From assembly GCF_030161435.1 (NCBI RefSeq), contig NZ_BSSV01000005.1:62001-126000 (forward strand): a stretch of DNA of 64,000 nucleotides. Reading direction: 5' to 3'. The translations under genes were made by a program, and so were the position numbers. Positions 41,719-49,571 of this stretch are shown piece after piece. Each line of letters begins with the position of its first letter. Position 1 is the first letter of the stretch. The DNA is from Thalassotalea loyana (GTDB lineage: Bacteria > Pseudomonadota > Gammaproteobacteria > Enterobacterales > Alteromonadaceae). Under the pieces are notes generated by a model, which saw only the letters and a program-made list of their open reading frames with translations, made no database searches and had not been told where the DNA came from.

Positions 41719-42020
41719 GTGTTTTCGCCCCCTTTTAGGTTAAGTTAGCGAAAATTGGTTTTCTCTCTCTGAATGATGCCCTGTAGTGGCAAACTGGTAT
41801 TGGATAAGTGGCAAATTATGGTCGGAAACATGGCTGGTTTGCTTTGGAAAGGTGGCGGTTTTTGGGTGGAATCTACAAGATGTAGTAAGCAGGGCTAAGT
41901 CTATGAGTATTAGTGTAGATTTAGAGCATAATTAAATAGTATTTGCTATATGATAGTTAAGGTTTGTATAGGTATAACGTTATTAGTTACCGACACAAGA
42001 GCTTTCATAAAGGTGATGTA
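41719..42020 (+). other. Intergenic stretch after the PD-(D/E)XK-like gene
   Basis: TTTTCGC and GCGAAAA (about 41722-41755) form a 7-bp inverted repeat with a long loop, perhaps a weak terminator. Nothing else is recognised. Confidence 0.3.
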
Positions 42021-42326
42021 ATGGCTGAAAACAGAGAATTAGAAACATTAAAAATAGCCTTTAAAAAAGCAAGAGACATTTTGGATGTCACAGAGGAATG
42101 GAGTTACTCCATCACTAATAAAGTTGATGTTGATCTATCCTCTGAAATTAGAATGAAGTTATTTATAATGGTGTATCAAAAACTGTTTGCAGTTGGCGGT
42201 GGCGATGTTGAGTTTATGCAACACTGGATGAACTCAAAAAACAAAGCTCTTGGAGATTCTCCTGTTAATCTTTGTTGTAGTGAAGCAGGTTTACGAAAAG
42301 TTCTTTCTTACTTAAAAAGGAAGTAG
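42021..42326 (+). CDS. Orphan MbcA/ParS/Xre-type antitoxin C-terminal domain protein
   Basis: The 101-residue protein has a C-terminal segment (about residues 60-100, FMQHWMNSKNKALGDSPVNL, then SEAGLRKVLSYL) that fits the toxin-binding domain of MbcA/ParS/Xre antitoxins, which normally pair with RES-type ADP-ribosyl toxins. The usual N-terminal helix-turn-helix is not evident, and no RES toxin gene follows. I chose the ATG at 42021 (AAGGTGA upstream) over a start at 41964. It may be an orphan antitoxin, a remnant of a lost pair or a domain used differently. Similarity is by pattern only. Confidence 0.55.
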   Translation: MAENRELETLKIAFKKARDILDVTEEWSYSITNKVDVDLSSEIRMKLFIMVYQKLFAVGGGDVEFMQHWMNSKNKALGDSPVNLCCSEAGLRKVLSYLKRK

Positions 42327-42501
42327 CTTTTTGTAGTCTGATTGTTGTTAACAACTTTATTGTTAAAGCTTTAGTTGTGAGAATGCTTGATGTGCTGAGA
42401 AGTTAACAACTTTTTTAATTTTATGAATAATAACCTTGTAATAAAATCAATAGCTTATGTTTGTTTTTGTTAACGGCTTTATTGTGTGCCAACACTTATT
42501 T

Positions 42502-42529
42502 AAAAAAGGCTCCTAATGGAGCCTTTTTT
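42502..42529 (+). terminator. Rho-independent terminator
   Basis: AAAAAAGGCTCC (42502-42513) and GGAGCCTTTTTT (42518-42529) form a 12-bp stem with a TAAT loop and a T-tract. It follows the antitoxin-like gene by about 175 bases and can also act on the other strand. Confidence 0.85.
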
Positions 42530-42562
42530 ATTTGGTTAATCTTTTCGTTATTCGACACAATG

Positions 42563-42590
42563 AAAGCGGCCGTCACCAATGCCGCTTTTT
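42563..42590 (+). terminator. Second terminator hairpin
   Basis: AAAGCGGC (42563-42570) and GCCGCTTT (42581-42588) form an 8-bp stem followed by T residues. It lies just past the 3' end of the DUF3300 gene, which runs on the other strand. Confidence 0.65.
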
Positions 42591-42604
42591 TATTGATGGT
42601 TTGA

Positions 42605-43975
42605 TTAATGGTGACGGCTGCTCCCCCCTTTTGAGCTGCGATGTTTTACGTTCACTTTACTTCTATGCGAATTTTTAGACGCACGTTGTTTGGTTTGTTT
42701 ACTACTGTACTGCTTACTTTTTTTGACACTACTACTTGGTTTACTTTGGTAGTGCTTTGATGTCTTTGTACTTTGTTTTACTGATTTAACTTGCTTTTGA
42801 TGCACGTTTTTCACCGGTTTGTGTTGGTATTTTTCTGACCTATATGTCTTGGTTTTATTTGCATGCGTCGTTACCTTTTGCTTTGTTGACTTGGTGCTAT
42901 ACGGTTTACTGTTTTTGTAATGCGTGCTTTTTGTTTTCGTTACTTTTGTCGTTGTCATCTTTTTATTGAGCTTTTGATGACGCGTTATCGTTGTTGTTTT
43001 CACCTTATTTGGGTGTTTACCAAATTGTTTTTCACTTACGCGTACCGTCTTTGTGTAGCTCTTGCTTGGTCTATTGCTATGATACTTTCGTGAAATAGTT
43101 GAGCTTTTATAAGCTGCACCACGACGATGAACGGGGTTATGGTGCCAACGTTTACTATTTGCATAACCGCTGTGCGAAACACTTCTTTTATAGCCATAAT
43201 GACGCTTGTGGTAATACGGCTTACGGTGATGGTGGTGCACTACAACATGACGATTGCTCCAATGAAAACTACTGAAAAAGAAGTTGAAACTAATGTGCAC
43301 ACCGGTATGCCAGTGAAATGGGCTATGATGGTGGTGTACAACATGATGGTGCGGGTAATGCCAGTACACAGGCGGGTGGTGCGCCCAATGCCATCCCCCG
43401 TAAACTACGCGAGTGTCGTAGTATGGTACGTATACCACTTCTTTTTTCGCCGGCTCAATGATGATTGTTTCTTTTTCTTTGATGACCTTTACGTTTTCCA
43501 TTTTCTCAAGGTTACCCGCATGTTGAGCTTGCTCCCTGAGTGTTTGAATAGTCGCTAAAACACGCTCTTCATCTTGTAAAAACGCATCGCCGAGTTGTTG
43601 GGTCCACCCAAGCTCTGTACTCATCTTCTCAAGTACACTTGGAAAGGAAATTAATGCAACGACACTCGGGTCCCACTCAAAAGCTTCTACCTGTTTTTCA
43701 GCGTCTTCACCTGTTATTTCAGGGTTTTTAGTCGCCCATCGGTGTGCTTCAATCACCTCAATTGGGTAAGTTGATGCGATCAGAATATGAGTCAGTAAAC
43801 TGTCGGGATAAAGTGCTATTGGTGCTAACACTTGTGCAATTTCACCTTGCTCAAATGCTTTGGTTTCGGCATGACTTAATTCCGAATGACTCACATTTTC
43901 TGCTAAGGCTGGCAGACCCATAAACACTACGATAAGTAGTGCTGGGATAAAGAAACCAAAAACTAACTTTTTCAT
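42605..43975 (-). CDS. DUF3300 exported protein with His-rich and basic repeats
   Basis: The 456-residue protein has a signal peptide (residues 1-25, ending PALAE) and a DUF3300 domain (about 45-205, with LAPIALYPDSLLTHILIAST, AFEWDPSVVALISFPSVL and KKEVVYVPYYDTRVVYGGW). Next comes a His/Tyr/Trp-rich segment (about 208-265, many HH and HHHH runs) and a long Lys/Ser/Thr-rich tail. DUF3300 has no known function to me. The His-rich part could bind metal, and the tail could bind nucleic acid or cell-surface polyanions. It lies downstream of the two-component genes on the same strand, with its own regulator-box-like sequence (44021-44040). Confidence 0.85.
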   Translation of the reverse strand: MKKLVFGFFIPALLIVVFMGLPALAENVSHSELSHAETKAFEQGEIAQVLAPIALYPDSLLTHILIASTYPIEVIEAHRWATKNPEITGEDAEKQVEAFEWDPSVVALISFPSVLEKMSTELGWTQQLGDAFLQDEERVLATIQTLREQAQHAGNLEKMENVKVIKEKETIIIEPAKKEVVYVPYYDTRVVYGGWHWAHHPPVYWHYPHHHVVHHHHSPFHWHTGVHISFNFFFSSFHWSNRHVVVHHHHRKPYYHKRHYGYKRSVSHSGYANSKRWHHNPVHRRGAAYKSSTISRKYHSNRPSKSYTKTVRVSEKQFGKHPNKVKTTTITRHQKLNKKMTTTKVTKTKSTHYKNSKPYSTKSTKQKVTTHANKTKTYRSEKYQHKPVKNVHQKQVKSVKQSTKTSKHYQSKPSSSVKKSKQYSSKQTKQRASKNSHRSKVNVKHRSSKGGSSRHH

Positions 43976-44002
43976 TGTTCTATCCTTTTTCCAAAAAGAT
44001 AG

Positions 44003-44040
44003 GTTCAGCTTAAAGCAGTCAAGCTGAACGTAAGCTGAAC
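44003..44040 (-). promoter_or_regulatory. Response-regulator box upstream of the DUF3300 gene
   Basis: AAGCTGAACGTAAGCTGAAC (44021-44040) is an 11-bp direct repeat, and GTTCAGCTT (44003-44011) is an inverted half-copy. The same box occurs twice at 46433-46503 upstream of the two-component operon. OmpR-family regulators usually bind tandem half-sites with a period near one helical turn, which fits. Confidence 0.7.
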
Positions 44041-44067
44041 GAAAATGTTATTTTGTAAATTAATTGT

Positions 44068-45402
44068 TTAATGTGAGAAGGAAACGGAAAAACTCGCGCC
44101 ACTTAATGAGCTTGAGTTAGTAATGTGTATATTGCCTTGGTAGCTTGAGACTAGGTCTCGAACTATCGCCAACCCTATACCGTGACCTTTTTCATAGGTA
44201 TCGGCACGTGTTCCGCGAGATAAAATCGTGTGCTTTAATTCCTCAGACACCCCAAGCCCATCATCTTCTACGCAAAATACCGTTTCTGATTGCGTCGCCG
44301 TTATCGAAAATACGACCGTTGACTTGGCTGCTTTACAAGCATTGTCGAGAAGGTTGCCTAAGATTTCCATTAGGTCTACCTCATCTCCTTTAAACGTTGC
44401 TTGTGCACTCACATTTAACTTGAGTGCTATTGAAGTGTCAGGGTGCAATTTACCCATTGTATTAGTGAGCTTCTCTGCAATTGGCTTAATGGTGACCCCT
44501 AAATGCCAGGACGACTCACCTGCAACTTGTGCTCTTTTTAATTGATGTTCGATCATCTGATGCAACGTTTGAAGCTGTTCTCTTGAACTGTTGCTCAGAT
44601 CTGGCTGGCTTTGAATTACCGCTAACGGCGCCTTTAGGCTGTGGGCCAAGTCAGATAATGAGTTTCGGTAACGTGTTCGCTGAGATTGCTCTGTCTCCAG
44701 CAGTGTATTGAGCTGTTGGGTAGCTTGTTCGAGTTCTTGTGGGTAAGTAGATTCAATACTGATGGCTGTACCGTTTTCGATAGCGTTTAATTCATTTTTC
44801 AATGTATTTAATGGTTTAAGGGACCAATATAACCATACGCCTTGGACTAACATGAAGAACGCCATTAATGCCGCTAGCCATAACCAAAGCTCTTGCTGAA
44901 ATTCGTCATTTACAGCAGCAAAGTTTGATAAGTCTTTAACAATGTGGACAGTAAAAGGAAACTCTGAATATTGATCAACAAAGCTAACGCTAAAACTATA
45001 TATAGCATGGGCTTGGTTATCTATGCTGGTATTGTAAAAAGCGAACCCACCTAATTCTGGATGCATTAATGTTTTAGGTGGTTGCATTGTCAATAACGAC
45101 TCACTTTGCCATAAGGTTTTATCTTCACCAGAGGCATTACTTTGGGAAATTAATGCATAGAGGCCTGACTGGCTTACGTTAAACTGATTTTCAAGAAGTT
45201 GATCTGGCATAAAAAGTTGTTGGTTTTCAACATCTGCCACTGCCAAAATACTGTAAACATAAGCGCTTAGTTCTTGTTGAAGGGCATTTTTCAACTTGCT
45301 TTCGAACGCCTGATTTAATGCAAAACCGATAATCGGTAATGTCACGATAATAATTAATAAAGCGCTAGCAATCAGGCGCGTACGAATTGAATTAGGTTTC
45401 AT
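44068..45402 (-). CDS. Two-component sensor histidine kinase (PhoQ/QseC-like layout)
   Basis: The 444-residue membrane kinase has an N-terminal transmembrane segment (IASALLIIIVTLPIIGFAL), a periplasmic sensor region, and a second membrane segment near residues 165-185. A HAMP-like linker follows, then the phosphoacceptor region SLAHSLKAPLAVIQSQ (H-box) and an ATPase domain with N-box EILGNLLDNACKAAKS, G1 DDGLGVSE and G2 GHGIGLAIVRDLV. I prefer the start at 45402 (MKPNSIRTRL): it overlaps the response-regulator gene by 11 bases. Longer starts reaching back to 45507 lie mostly inside that gene. It pairs with the regulator upstream. Confidence 0.93.
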   Translation of the reverse strand: MKPNSIRTRLIASALLIIIVTLPIIGFALNQAFESKLKNALQQELSAYVYSILAVADVENQQLFMPDQLLENQFNVSQSGLYALISQSNASGEDKTLWQSESLLTMQPPKTLMHPELGGFAFYNTSIDNQAHAIYSFSVSFVDQYSEFPFTVHIVKDLSNFAAVNDEFQQELWLWLAALMAFFMLVQGVWLYWSLKPLNTLKNELNAIENGTAISIESTYPQELEQATQQLNTLLETEQSQRTRYRNSLSDLAHSLKAPLAVIQSQPDLSNSSREQLQTLHQMIEHQLKRAQVAGESSWHLGVTIKPIAEKLTNTMGKLHPDTSIALKLNVSAQATFKGDEVDLMEILGNLLDNACKAAKSTVVFSITATQSETVFCVEDDGLGVSEELKHTILSRGTRADTYEKGHGIGLAIVRDLVSSYQGNIHITNSSSLSGASFSVSFSH

Positions 45403-46069
45403 GGCTTCTGAGTCGATACCCCTGGCCGCGAAGCGTTTCAATAATCTTATGAGCATTGTCAGGATCGAGCTTTTTGCGCAGTCGTCGAATAAACACTTCG
45501 ATAACATTTGAGTCTAAATCAAAGTCTTGATCATAAATATGTTCAGTTAGCGTCGTCTTGGACATCACCTCATCGATATGATGCATGAAATACTCGATAA
45601 GCTTATATTCGGATCCACTCAAATTAATCAGCTTGCCATTCATGTGAACTTGCTGTGTCGACGTATTTAGGACAAGCGGCCCGTTTTCGATTACTGGACT
45701 TGCTTTGCCAGCTGAGCGTCTGATTAACGCATTGAGTCTTGCTACTAATTCTTCAGGGTGAAATGGTTTAGTTACATAGTCATCGGCACCTGCTTCTAAG
45801 CCATTCACTTTATCCTGCCAATGATCTCGTGCGGTGAGTACGAGAATAGGAAAAGTAATCCCCTGCGATCTAATGGCTTTTATGACACTAATGCCGTCAA
45901 GTTTTGGGAGACCTACATCAACAATTGCTGCGTCATAAGCATGCTCAGATGCCTGAAACAAGCCGTCTTCACCATCACTTGCTACATCGACAGAATACTT
46001 TTCTTGAATAAGTTTGGCGGTTAGGTTGTTTTGTAATTGAGGGTCATCTTCTATCAGTAATAAGCGCAT
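45392..46069 (-). CDS. OmpR-family response regulator (PhoP-like)
   Basis: The 225-residue regulator has a receiver domain (1-115) with phosphorylation site D51, acidic pair E7/D8/D9, and K101. Its winged-helix DNA-binding domain (about 125-222) has the family stretch SNVIEVFIRRLRKKLDPDNA and GYRL near the end. It is 13 bases downstream of the PepSY gene and overlaps the kinase gene by 11 bases. The target sites are probably the 11-bp direct repeats at 44021-44040 and 46433-46503, which would mean autoregulation. Confidence 0.95.
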   Translation of the reverse strand: MRLLLIEDDPQLQNNLTAKLIQEKYSVDVASDGEDGLFQASEHAYDAAIVDVGLPKLDGISVIKAIRSQGITFPILVLTARDHWQDKVNGLEAGADDYVTKPFHPEELVARLNALIRRSAGKASPVIENGPLVLNTSTQQVHMNGKLINLSGSEYKLIEYFMHHIDEVMSKTTLTEHIYDQDFDLDSNVIEVFIRRLRKKLDPDNAHKIIETLRGQGYRLRSHET

Positions 46070-46081
46070 CGCTTGCTATCC

Positions 46082-46339
46082 TTAATGCTCTTTTACCCGA
46101 CCCGTATCAGCAAAAACGGAGACGTTTACGACTTTTCCATTTTTCTTGATTAACTTAACCTTATAGACCTTACTACCTTTTCCTTTGCTGCTATTCACTT
46201 TCAGAACTTTACCACCGTAGCGAGACTTAACAATTTGTGCCGCTTGATTAGCATTCTTAACTGCAGGTTTACTTGCAGCATGGATCTCCGTGCTGACAAA
46301 TAAGCTCAAAATAAATGCTAACGGTATTAAATATTTCAT
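46082..46339 (-). CDS. Small exported PepSY-domain protein
   Basis: The 85-residue protein has a signal peptide (MKYLIPLAFILSLFVSTEIHA) and a PepSY-like domain: AAQIVKSRYGGKVLKVN, then YKVKLIKKNGKVVNVSVFADTGRV. PepSY domains are often found on or next to sensor kinases and peptidases and may modulate them. It is the first gene of the operon with the response regulator and kinase, which makes a signalling accessory role likely. Downstream spacing is 13 bases. Confidence 0.88.
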   Translation of the reverse strand: MKYLIPLAFILSLFVSTEIHAASKPAVKNANQAAQIVKSRYGGKVLKVNSSKGKGSKVYKVKLIKKNGKVVNVSVFADTGRVKEH

Positions 46340-46432
46340 GATGAATAGTAAACTCCAACAAGGTAACGCTAATCAGTTTAAATTATTGAGTTGGGTAAAT
46401 AAATGATTATTCGTGGTCAATGTAAACGCTAA

Positions 46433-46503
46433 AAGCTGAACGCAAGCTGAACAAAAAATTATTTAAAAATTATTTTATTCGTTCAGCTTGCGTTCAGTTT
46501 GCG
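46433..46503. promoter_or_regulatory. Pair of response-regulator boxes in a divergent control region
   Basis: AAGCTGAACGCAAGCTGAAC (46433-46452) and, in opposite orientation, GTTCAGCTTGCGTTCAGTTT (46481-46500) lie between the PepSY operon (minus) and the choice-of-anchor H gene (plus). Both carry the 11-bp direct repeat also found at 44021-44040. The placement suggests control of both flanking transcripts. Confidence 0.75.
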
Positions 46504-46546
46504 TGGTTTTTAATGAAGCCAACAAAACGGCAATAGGAAGACCACT

Positions 46547-47374
46547 ATGAAAGATTCACAAACATCAAAATCTCTTTTTATGGAAGCAATGTTAAGTTCT
46601 TTATTCCACACAGCATTACTTGCTTGTGTTGTATTGACACCCTTTGCTACTGCAGCGGAACAAAAACAAGATGAAAAAACTTTTGCCATTGCAATAGGTG
46701 GTTTAAAACGTGATTTAACAGACGACGTGAAGCAAGCGCGATTGACACAAGCGAAACAACAAAACATTAATGTAGTGCAAGGCAAAACAAGAGAGCAGCT
46801 TAGTGCCGACAAATCATTGTTATTCAAGCGTAAAGCTGCAACTCAAGGTTATGAGCCTGCAAGTTATCACCATAGTTTTAGTATTTTTGACGCACAGAGC
46901 TTTCTTGAAGAAGATATCGATTTTGATGGCTTCCACCGGACATTTTCAGTGATGTTTGATGCCGATGTTTTAAGTGATGGCAACCATGATGTGGGCGAAG
47001 TATACGCCGAAATGTATCTCAGCCGAAATGGTGGCCCTTGGATCCATTATTTCACGACAGATAGTTTCTTGATTTACGGTGAAAGCACTGACGATGAGTA
47101 TGAGGTTGTGACAACATTGCTAGATGGTTACGTAACAGATCATTATGACGTATTAATTGATTTATATGAGGTGGGTTATCCAGATGTTGTTGCTACATTA
47201 AGTGGTAATGATGACAACGAGCTTTATGCTTTACCACTTGAAAGTGTTGATTATGATCAGTATTACGAAGAACACTATGAAAGCATTAGCTACGAAAGTG
47301 GTGGATCGTTCAACGCCGTGCTGATATCGCTTATCGCATTATTTGGTGTGATGAAGTACACAAGACGCCAATAA
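46547..47374 (+). CDS. Choice-of-anchor H-type exported protein with GlyGly-CTERM-like tail
   Basis: The 275-residue protein has an N-terminal hydrophobic signal (LFHTALLACVVLTPFATAAE), then a domain rich in acidic and aromatic residues (HSFSIFDAQSFLEEDIDFDG, FRTFSVMFDADV-type strands). It ends with SGGSFN, a hydrophobic helix and KYTRRQ: the layout of GlyGly-CTERM proteins cleaved by rhombosortase and released or anchored at the surface. The name follows the choice-of-anchor H family as I recall it; function is unknown. AGGAAG before the ATG supports the start. It is transcribed divergently from the two-component operon across shared boxes, so it is probably a target of that system. Confidence 0.75.
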   Translation: MKDSQTSKSLFMEAMLSSLFHTALLACVVLTPFATAAEQKQDEKTFAIAIGGLKRDLTDDVKQARLTQAKQQNINVVQGKTREQLSADKSLLFKRKAATQGYEPASYHHSFSIFDAQSFLEEDIDFDGFHRTFSVMFDADVLSDGNHDVGEVYAEMYLSRNGGPWIHYFTTDSFLIYGESTDDEYEVVTTLLDGYVTDHYDVLIDLYEVGYPDVVATLSGNDDNELYALPLESVDYDQYYEEHYESISYESGGSFNAVLISLIALFGVMKYTRRQ

Positions 47375-47389
47375 ATGATTTTCAGACTC

Positions 47390-47427
47390 AAAAGGTGGTT
47401 ACCTAGTGCTCTAGGTATCCACCTTTT
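47390..47427 (+). terminator. Rho-independent terminator
   Basis: AAAAGGTGG (47390-47398) pairs with CCACCTTTT (47419-47427), with an inner TACCTAG/CTAGGTA stem and a T-tract after it. It ends the choice-of-anchor H gene. From here to 47658 no gene is recognised. Confidence 0.85.
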
Positions 47428-47658
47428 TTATTTTCTTTACATTTTACTTAATCAACCTATGTTCATTTTAGACGAAGTCAGTATTTCTAATCCCTTCACA
47501 AAATAAATTCTTTTATCAGTTATTCAACTTCTTAACTCTACTCTCCAGCAAATTTCAGGGAATTTAGTAGTACTGAAACTGAGTTCTTAAGCCGTTTCGC
47601 TATAGTTACTTTTGTTAATCAATCATTGACATGATGTTTTAAAAGGATAGAATAACCG

Positions 47659-47679
47659 CATTCGAATGGTATTCGAATG
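47659..47679. promoter_or_regulatory. Palindromic operator upstream of the TetR/RND operon
   Basis: CATTCGAAT (47659-47667), GGT, then ATTCGAATG (47671-47679) is a perfect 9-bp inverted repeat 42 bases before the TetR start, a typical position and form for TetR-family self-control. Confidence 0.8.
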
Positions 47680-47720
47680 ATAATCAAAAGCATTATTTCA
47701 TAGCAATATTTGGAGGGTTT

Positions 47721-48446
47721 ATGGCTCCTGCACCTAAGCATAGCGCAGAAAAACAGCAAGAATTGATATTGAATGCCGCTGCGGAATCTATCAGTGAATC
47801 ATCTATTACTGATTTCACGATGGCGAAAGTAGCGCGTTTAGCGGGTTTATCAATGGGATCTGTTTACAAGTTTGTGCAAAGCAAAGAAGACATGGTGTTG
47901 GCATTAGCCTGCCAATCTTTTGAGTATGCGTCGTCTATTTTTACGACCGTATTGAACTTACCTTTGTCGGCACCCGAAAAAATTGTCGCAATTAGTTTAA
48001 TCGCACCGAAAAAAATGCAACGTTTTGAATTTGATTATGAACTGCAGTCATATTCAACCAATGAAGCAGTGATTCGCAGAGCCTCGCCAATGTGGACAGA
48101 CAAAATTTTAAAGGCGAGTGAAAGTTGTGAGCAGACGTTCAAAATCAGTATGACGGAAGGTATTGCTGCTGGTGAACTTAAAGAAGTGCCTAATTTAAGC
48201 CAAGTTATTGAAGATATTTTGATCAGCAGCTGGTCGATGGCTGTTGGTTACGAAATGGTTCGCCGCGTCAAACAAACAAAAGAAATTGTTGAAGGGACAG
48301 CTACAGTGAATGAAGCCTTAGAGGTCGATCACCCGATCATCCGCAGCCTAATTCGCTTATTAAACAGTTATCCCTGGCAACAACCGATTGACGACGAATC
48401 ATTAGTTCGTATTCAAGCGGAACTAACAAAATTAGACCTACGATAG
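47721..48446 (+). CDS. TetR-family repressor of the RND operon
   Basis: The 241-residue regulator has an N-terminal TetR helix-turn-helix (about 10-60, ITDFTMAKVARLAGLSMGSVYKFVQSKEDMV) and a C-terminal ligand domain with no family recognised. GGAGGG precedes the ATG by seven bases. It is the first gene of an operon with the adaptor (18 bases downstream) and the pump, and its control region holds a 9-bp palindrome. It probably represses its own operon until a toxic compound binds. Confidence 0.92.
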   Translation: MAPAPKHSAEKQQELILNAAAESISESSITDFTMAKVARLAGLSMGSVYKFVQSKEDMVLALACQSFEYASSIFTTVLNLPLSAPEKIVAISLIAPKKMQRFEFDYELQSYSTNEAVIRRASPMWTDKILKASESCEQTFKISMTEGIAAGELKEVPNLSQVIEDILISSWSMAVGYEMVRRVKQTKEIVEGTATVNEALEVDHPIIRSLIRLLNSYPWQQPIDDESLVRIQAELTKLDLR

Positions 48447-48464
48447 TAGCGTCGGGAGTATCAA

Positions 48465-49571
48465 ATGAATATTACGAGATGGCTTAGTGCCGTATTTATC
48501 TTGCTCGTTGTGATCTTAGGACTAGGTTTTATTAAATTTGGTCAAATTCAAGCTGCGATCGCATTTGCGGAGTCTTTCCCAGAGCCTTCGGCGTCTGTAG
48601 TCAGTACGTATGCCCAAACATCAGAATATACTAAAACGACGAAAGTCATTGGTCAGGTAAAGGCAACAAAAACATTGACGATTAGTAACGAGTATCCGGG
48701 GGCAATTACCCTTGTGGGCTTTAAACCCGGTGATGTTGTCGATCAAGATCAAGTACTATTAAAGATTGATTCAAGCGTTGAGCAAGCAAATCTTGCTGCT
48801 GCCAAAGCGCGTTTAACGTTAGCGAGTAAAACGCTACAGCGATTCAAAAAACTCGTCGATCAAAACCGCATTAGTCAAGACGAAGTCGATCGCGCTGAAG
48901 CTGAAGTTGCGGTAGCTCAAGCCGAAATTGATAACTTACAGGTGATCATCGCAAAAAAAGTGATTAAAGCACCATTTGCAGGTCGTATTGATTTGTCGCA
49001 ATACCAAGTTGGTCAGCTGCTTGATGCAAATAGCCAGATAGCTCAGCTGATTGGTATTGGTGATGAGATTTGGGTTGATTTCTCTATACCTCAAACATTG
49101 ACTCAACTTTCTGTGGGCGATGAAGTTCAAGTAACATTATCTTCTTCAAACACAGCTGAAGTTATTCGTACTGCGCGTGTTATCGCTAAGCATGCATCAC
49201 TAGATGCTAATTCTCGCCAACAAACCTATCGAGCGCTACTGGATAACAGTGAACAGCGTTTTATTCATAACCAAATTGTTAATGTTGTTGTCCCTACCGA
49301 GCAACGCCGTGTTGTGATGGTGCCAACAAATGCTGTTACCCGTAGTCATTTTGGCGAATTTGTATATCAGTTAGTTAAAGACGAAGCAGGTAACTGGCGC
49401 GCAAAGCCAGTTAAAGTAGAACTTGGCGATAAAGTTCAGGATATGCAGGTGGTATTGTCGGGGTTAACAGGTAGTGAACTGATTGCGAGTGAAGGTGCAT
49501 TTAAATTAAGAGAGAACATTCTTGTTTACACCCAAGAGCCTGAGTTAACGGCGGCAATTGGAGGTAAGTAA
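48465..49571 (+). CDS. RND efflux periplasmic adaptor (membrane fusion protein)
   Basis: The 368-residue adaptor has an N-terminal membrane/signal segment (LSAVFILLVVILGLGFI), a barrel-sandwich lipoyl half (TKTLTISNEYPGAITLVGFKPGDVVDQDQVLLKID), a coiled-coil hairpin with LAAAKARLTLASKTLQR and VDRAEAEVAVAQAEID, and the second lipoyl half (IKAPFAGRIDLSQYQVGQ). Beta-barrel and membrane-proximal domains follow. It connects the inner-membrane pump to an outer-membrane channel, which is not encoded here. Its stop overlaps the pump start by one base (TAATG). Confidence 0.93.
   Translation: MNITRWLSAVFILLVVILGLGFIKFGQIQAAIAFAESFPEPSASVVSTYAQTSEYTKTTKVIGQVKATKTLTISNEYPGAITLVGFKPGDVVDQDQVLLKIDSSVEQANLAAAKARLTLASKTLQRFKKLVDQNRISQDEVDRAEAEVAVAQAEIDNLQVIIAKKVIKAPFAGRIDLSQYQVGQLLDANSQIAQLIGIGDEIWVDFSIPQTLTQLSVGDEVQVTLSSSNTAEVIRTARVIAKHASLDANSRQQTYRALLDNSEQRFIHNQIVNVVVPTEQRRVVMVPTNAVTRSHFGEFVYQLVKDEAGNWRAKPVKVELGDKVQDMQVVLSGLTGSELIASEGAFKLRENILVYTQEPELTAAIGGK

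Noticed and set aside
43127-43558. A 143-residue protein on the plus strand within DUF3300
   Set aside because: It is the antisense shadow of the His-rich segment; its composition comes from CAC/CAT codons read backwards.
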